Assembly (NCBI GenBank): GCA_021785315.1
Contig: JAJYFX010000027.1
Span: 1-10,539 of the forward strand
DNA from: Actinomycetes bacterium
GTDB taxonomy: Bacteria; Actinomycetota; Acidimicrobiia; Acidimicrobiales; Acidimicrobiaceae
Length of the DNA: 10,539 nt
Reading direction: 5' to 3'
Positions within the stretch are counted from its first letter, which is position 1. Every line of letters starts with the position of its first letter. A model generated the notes under the pieces. That model was not told the DNA's origin. It saw only the letters and a list, made by a program, of their open reading frames with translations, and made no database searches. The translations under genes were made by a program, and so were the position numbers. Shown here one piece after another: positions 7,358-10,539 of the stretch.

Positions 7358-8152
7358 TTAGCGCACTCTACCCTTAAAGGCTTTATCGGGAGGTTTTTCA
7401 CCTTCCAGGGTCATATCTAAGATTTCCAAATACTCATCAAGCATGGTTTCAACTGCTTGAGCAGTAATTCTCACGAAATCCTCGATAGTTCCTTCCGTAT
7501 GAGCACGCTCCAACGACTCCAAGTACTGGGCACGCTCGGTGGAGCTATAAAGCGCCGGTGGGTATCCAGCTCGCATTAGCAGCAGGTTGACTAACATTCG
7601 ACTCACCCTGCCATTTCCGTCAATGAACGGATGAATCTCAACCAGGGAAACATGCGCCTTAGCTGCAAAAACAATAGGATGTTCTCCCTCGCATCCCTGA
7701 TCTAACCACTTAGTGAAACCCTCCATTGCATCAGGGATTTTCACCCAGTTAGGGGGGATATGAGCTGAACCAACCATCCGCACTGGCTGACGGCGATAAG
7801 TACCAGCCTCGTCACCTAAAATTCCCTGCATGATGATCTCATGAAGTCGCAGAATCGTGTCTTCCCTAATCGGTTCACTTGATGAAATAAAGTCCTCCAG
7901 CCACACCATCGCATCTCGGGCATTTATAACTTCAAGGTGTTCACGCAGGAGTTTTCCCCCAATGGTGACTCCATTTTCAAGTACCACTTGAGTCTCGGCC
8001 AAGCTCAGAGTGTTACCCTCAAGCGCCGTGGTTTCATGGGCATAACGGATCAAGAAGTCATCCCGAAGGCTACGCAAGCTCTCAGCAGGCAGAGGGCGTG
8101 CTTTAGCTAACCTATCCTGCTTCTCGGTTATCCTCGCCAGGATATGCTCCAC
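7358..8152 (-). CDS. Fic-domain protein, class II (self-inhibited), predicted AMP-transferase
   Basis: Fic enzymes usually transfer AMP from ATP onto a hydroxyl side chain of a target protein. The signature HPFIDGNGRVSR is complete (His174 as catalytic base, Asp178 for metal, Asn180, Arg182 and Arg185; numbering from the GTG start). The N-terminal region carries the inhibitory helix motif (S/T)xxxE(G/N) as TTALEG (T41, E45, G46). This makes it class II, in which the glutamate blocks productive ATP binding until relieved. Length (264 residues) fits compact Fic proteins. I chose GTG at 8152 because GGAGG (8160-8164) lies 7 bases upstream; TTG at 8158, two codons earlier, sits almost on that site. 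It is the last gene of a minus-strand operon with the coiled-coil and DNA-binding genes. A role in plasmid maintenance or host modulation is inferred; the target is unknown. Confidence 0.93.
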   Translation of the reverse strand: MEHILARITEKQDRLAKARPLPAESLRSLRDDFLIRYAHETTALEGNTLSLAETQVVLENGVTIGGKLLREHLEVINARDAMVWLEDFISSSEPIREDTILRLHEIIMQGILGDEAGTYRRQPVRMVGSAHIPPNWVKIPDAMEGFTKWLDQGCEGEHPIVFAAKAHVSLVEIHPFIDGNGRVSRMLVNLLLMRAGYPPALYSSTERAQYLESLERAHTEGTIEDFVRITAQAVETMLDEYLEILDMTLEGEKPPDKAFKGRVR

Positions 8153-8197
8153 TCTCAAACCTCCGCTGCCATCTTATCACGCTTGTCACCTGCAGCT

Positions 8198-8653
8198 TTA
8201 CTCCTTAGCCAATACCTGGTTCATCTTTGCATCAAGGGACGCAAGGCTGCGCTGAGTATCTACAAGCACTCCCTCAAGCTTCTCTAAGAACCCAGGCATC
8301 TGCTTGTTCAGATTCGCTGAACCACTCAAAACCTCAAGAATCTGGCTCATAAGCTCACGAATCTTGGCCAGCATCAAAACAGATTCGCCACCAGAGCCAT
8401 CCCTGTGCCCCACAGAGCCGATTATCAACCCTTTAAGTTCCAATACCTCATCTCGAAGGCTTGAAACTTCTCTAGCTGTATCTGAGGCGCTTGTCCCAGA
8501 TCGATTGATCACAGCACCAAGCATCGCCACCGTGGCCCATATGGGGTGATCATCTTCTAATCCCTCAAGAGAGGTTAGAGCTTCTAATGCGTTGAGTTGT
8601 TTTGCATCGCTGAGCTGCTTCAATGCATGATCTTTTACAGTTAGCTCCGTCAT
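8198..8653 (-). CDS. Coiled-coil protein, function unknown
   Basis: This encodes a 151-residue soluble protein that I cannot assign to a family. Residues 1-30 are charged and helical. A DDHPIWATVAML segment (about 33-44) is the most distinctive motif. The rest is helix-forming with heptad-like Leu/Ile/Val spacing (about 55-75 and 90-149), suggesting a coiled coil and self-association. I chose ATG at 8653, whose ATGA overlaps the TGA of the upstream gene. GGGGAG (8661-8666) sits 7 bases before it, whereas the GTG at 8659 is almost on top of that site. The overlap implies translational coupling to the 423-residue protein, so the two probably act together. It is too short and lacks the motif to be a Fic antitoxin of the VbhA type. 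Confidence 0.8.
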   Translation of the reverse strand: MTELTVKDHALKQLSDAKQLNALEALTSLEGLEDDHPIWATVAMLGAVINRSGTSASDTAREVSSLRDEVLELKGLIIGSVGHRDGSGGESVLMLAKIRELMSQILEVLSGSANLNKQMPGFLEKLEGVLVDTQRSLASLDAKMNQVLAKE

Positions 8654-9921
8654 TTCCACTCTCCCCGCTTCTCTAATTCAGGATCCGGCCTGTAGGTCAG
8701 TCGCTTTCTTTCGTATTCACTAGGCTGAACTGGTTCATCGCCGGTTAGCTTGGGCCATAGCTCAATAGCTCGTGACCTAATCTGCCACTTGTTTGCATTG
8801 CAAAGTGTCGGGGAGGGGAAGTCATCACCTTCAAGCCTGACCATGGTGTCATATTCACGCCAACCCCCTCTGAACAGGTATTCTCCCCGCATACACAAAG
8901 CCTCTGCAAGTCTCACAAGCGGGCTGCGCTTGCTCAGTTCTAGTCCATCGGCTTTGTAGGCTTCTTCGATTTTCGCAAGTTCTTCAGCGCTCAGGTTTTC
9001 CCTGATAAAGAGTGGTTCAGGTACTTCGTGAAGCCCTTCAATTGCGTCTGGCCTGTCATAACCTTGGAGCATTATGGCATTTTCTGATTCTGGATCCACG
9101 ACCTCAAATGCTCCACACTGGAGTGCTTTTGCTGCAAGTAGGTGAAGTTTTGAATACTTTGCTCTAAAGTCGCTGAAGCTATAGAGATAATCCACGTTTA
9201 GCTGGTCATATTCCCTACTGGCCTCCACATGGCGTTGCTTAGCTGCATCCCGCTCTTCCTCCGGAAAGCTCAAACTGGATCTATAGATTTCAGCACTCTT
9301 GAGATTCGCAGCATCCACTCTTTCCCGCAGTTCATGGGCACTTTCAAAAGGATTGTGTTTAGGAGTAAGCCCAAGTCTTTCGGAATTTGTGAGAATCGTT
9401 CCTGGCTTCGGCCTTAGTCTAGGTACTGTTGGTTGAGCGGTAGCGCTATCGACTTTTGCGGGGGAGACCTGCGGTTTTGTCTTATCCTCACCATCTGGTG
9501 TTTTCTTGGGGCCAGCATTAGGCAGCTTATCAGGACTAATGGCAGTAGATGGAACTTGACCCGAAGTGGAGCGAAGCCGATCAATTGACATAAACTCCGC
9601 TACCAACCTCGTAATCCCAGAACTCCCTGGATCGACATCGAAATCAGGCGGAATGAGAACTAGGATCGCTGTCCAATCGTACCCTTGACTGAGTAAATCC
9701 CTTACGGCCTGGTAATTGCTGTTAGCCCACTTGAGAGCTCCTTCTCTTTCAGGAGACCTCCGCCGGGCTAGTTCCAGTCGGTAGAGAGTGCGAACCGAGT
9801 CAGTACCAGGATCATGCCCCATTTCTCTAAAGCGCCCGTCTATCTTTAGCCAGGACTCACCGATACTGCGCCACTGCGTTATTTCATTTAGGTGATCTCG
9901 CACAACCTGAGAAAGTTTCAT
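8650..9921 (-). CDS. Putative DNA-binding protein with two tandem N-terminal modules
   Basis: This encodes a 423-residue soluble protein of no family I recognise. The N-terminus holds two copies of one module. Residues 7-20 (VRDHLNEITQWRSI) align without gaps to 73-86 (VRDLLSQGYDWTAI), and each is followed by a DPG-x10-E/F segment and an arginine-rich end (near 50-55 and 110-117). The pattern resembles small helix-turn-helix units of the 'W..I' kind in plasmid proteins, so DNA binding is inferred. Residues about 118-180 are a Pro/Lys/Thr-rich linker. The remainder is helical, with a Tyr- and Arg-rich C-terminus. I chose ATG at 9921 because a perfect GAGGAGGT site (9927-9934) lies 5 bases upstream; the frame extends 25 codons further without a ribosome site. 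It is first in the operon and faces the 11-bp repeat array, so it may bind that array and regulate itself. A replication initiator is an alternative. Confidence 0.78.
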   Translation of the reverse strand: MKLSQVVRDHLNEITQWRSIGESWLKIDGRFREMGHDPGTDSVRTLYRLELARRRSPEREGALKWANSNYQAVRDLLSQGYDWTAILVLIPPDFDVDPGSSGITRLVAEFMSIDRLRSTSGQVPSTAISPDKLPNAGPKKTPDGEDKTKPQVSPAKVDSATAQPTVPRLRPKPGTILTNSERLGLTPKHNPFESAHELRERVDAANLKSAEIYRSSLSFPEEERDAAKQRHVEASREYDQLNVDYLYSFSDFRAKYSKLHLLAAKALQCGAFEVVDPESENAIMLQGYDRPDAIEGLHEVPEPLFIRENLSAEELAKIEEAYKADGLELSKRSPLVRLAEALCMRGEYLFRGGWREYDTMVRLEGDDFPSPTLCNANKWQIRSRAIELWPKLTGDEPVQPSEYERKRLTYRPDPELEKRGEWK

Positions 9922-10001
9922 CTCCCACCTCCTCTTATCCCGATGTCTCCACCTTCTAAATGGATAGTTAGGCCGGAAAATCCGTCGAGTCGGCATGTTT
10001 T

Positions 10002-10221
10002 GGGAACCGAGTGGTAATTAATTGGGAACGTACCGGGTATTGAGTGGTAATTAATTGGGAACGTACCGGGAATTGAGTGGTAATAGATTGGGAATGATTC
10101 GGGAACTATGTGGTAAGCAATCTGGAGCAAATCGGGAACCAAGTGGTAAGAAATCGGGAATGATTCGGGAACGAATCGGGAACTAGCAGAGAACGAACTT
10201 CTAACACATCGAGAAAAAATC
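10002..10221 (+). repeat. Array of twenty 11-bp direct repeats (centromere- or iteron-like)
   Basis: Starting at 10002, every 11 bases begins a unit of consensus GGGAAC-NNATY, with GGTAA variants. Examples are GGGAACCGAGT (10002), GGTAATTAATT (10013), GGGAACGTACC (10024), GGGAATGATTC (10090 and 10156) and GGGAACGAATC (10167). Register is kept without slippage for 20 units, decaying at the right (TCTAACACATC, GAGAAAAAATC). The first 15 units also form a 33-base higher-order repeat (10002, 10035, 10068, 10101, 10134) of the order GGGAA, GGTAA, GGGAA. Eleven bases is about one helical turn, so every site faces the same side of the DNA. Known analogues are the 11-bp iterons of R1 parC bound by ParR, and replication iterons. 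It occupies most of the 374-base gap (9922-10295) between divergent genes. A long minus-strand frame runs through it but only reflects the repeat. Confidence 0.93.
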
Positions 10222-10295
10222 GATGATATCGTCGCATAACGCATGAAATTTATTTGATTCTTGCTAATGGCTCAGCGCAAAAGAATGGACATATC

Positions 10296-10475
10296 ATGGA
10301 AGTCACGATAAAGGACAACAAGCTCCTGATAGAGATCAAGCTACAGGAACCAACACCATCCTCGTCGGGCAAAACTCTTGTCGTTGCGAGTACCCATGGC
10401 AATATGGTCACCAGCGCCCTGATTGACGGCAAGCCCGTGGTAATCGGGCTGAATGCCTACATCAAGCCGTCCTAA
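10296..10475 (+). CDS. Small beta-rich protein, function unknown
   Basis: This encodes a 59-residue protein. Alternating hydrophobic residues (VTIKDNKLLIEIKL at 3-16, TLVVAST at 26-32, PVVIGLNAYI at 47-56) suggest three or more beta strands. Between them are a Ser/Pro turn (PTPSSSGK) and a HGN turn. There is no signal peptide, membrane segment or catalytic motif I recognise. I chose ATG at 10296; the frame also opens at TTG 10254, 14 codons earlier, but neither start has a strong ribosome site. It is read away from the repeat array, divergent from the DNA-binding operon. Compact, conserved-looking proteins of this kind occur widely as hypotheticals, but I cannot name the family. Confidence 0.65.
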   Translation: MEVTIKDNKLLIEIKLQEPTPSSSGKTLVVASTHGNMVTSALIDGKPVVIGLNAYIKPS

Positions 10476-10539
10476 CCTACTGGATTGGCAACACTCACTA
10501 TTTCCCGAATCCCCGTGGTTTTCGCCTCTTGGGTGCAGC

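Noticed and set aside
7340..7370. Bidirectional terminator between the convergent TPR-like and Fic genes
   Set aside because: The gap is only 7 bases and I see no stem-loop with a T-run there.
8198..8653. Possible Fic antitoxin (VbhA-like) encoded upstream of the Fic gene
   Set aside because: The nearest match to (S/T)xxxE(G/N) is LTSLEG, where the Thr is one position too close to the Glu, and the Fic protein already carries its own inhibitory motif.
9922..9996. N-terminal extension of the 423-residue protein to 448 residues
   Set aside because: The 25 extra codons encode an Arg/Trp-rich run that contains the perfect GAGGAGGT ribosome site for the ATG at 9921; the upstream start has none.
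10002..10221. CRISPR array
   Set aside because: The repeats are contiguous 11-mers with no spacers, and no cas genes are nearby.
9918..10244. A 108-codon minus-strand frame with HSIPGTFPINY-like peptide repeats
   Set aside because: It is the translation of the 11/33-bp array, whose period is a multiple of three in its left part. It has no ribosome site, and it overlaps the real ribosome site and start of the 423-residue gene.
10476..10539. Possible C-terminus of a minus-strand gene entering from the right edge
   Set aside because: Two minus-strand frames are open from the edge (one ends AAPKRRKPRGFGK at 10498, another ends at 10472). With only 64 bases there is no way to choose, so no gene is called.

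Overview
The window looks like a stretch of a conjugative or mobilisable element, most likely a plasmid, from a Gram-positive actinobacterium of moderate GC content. Three signs point there: a lipoprotein with a lipobox followed by a Ser/Thr/Val/Pro linker, MobF relaxase architecture, and strong AGGAGG-type ribosome sites. The linker style suggests the iron- and acid-associated Acidimicrobiia, but that placement is an inference from composition, not a match.

Left third (1-6483), all on the minus strand. A secreted protein with Trp/Tyr-rich 12-residue repeats runs off the left edge. Next come a lipoprotein of unknown function and a 1604-residue MobF (TrwC/TraI-type) relaxase-helicase. The 360-base gap to its right (6484-6843) carries two near-identical 43-base repeats. 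Each contains a core, GCGTAAGGTGTGGTCA, that closely resembles the F-plasmid nic region. This is a good candidate oriT with a duplicated nic site. By F convention, transfer would start rightward and the relaxase gene would enter the recipient last.

Middle and right (6844-9921). A small TPR-like helical protein is read rightward. Convergent with it is a minus-strand operon of a 423-residue putative DNA-binding protein, a 151-residue coiled-coil protein translationally coupled to it through an ATGA overlap, and a self-inhibited (class II) Fic protein.

Upstream of that operon lies a striking array (10002-10221) of twenty 11-bp repeats in strict register, built as 33-bp higher-order units at its left end. 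It resembles a partition centromere or iteron origin. The 423-residue protein begins with two copies of one module, which makes it a natural candidate binder. No recognisable Rep, ParA or ParM is visible. A 59-residue orphan protein follows on the plus strand.

Four genes or gene heads (secreted protein, lipoprotein, relaxase, TPR protein) share an upstream GTGCATAYRTAT element. This suggests co-ordinated expression of surface and transfer functions. The relaxase copy abuts the start codon, so that mRNA is probably leaderless.
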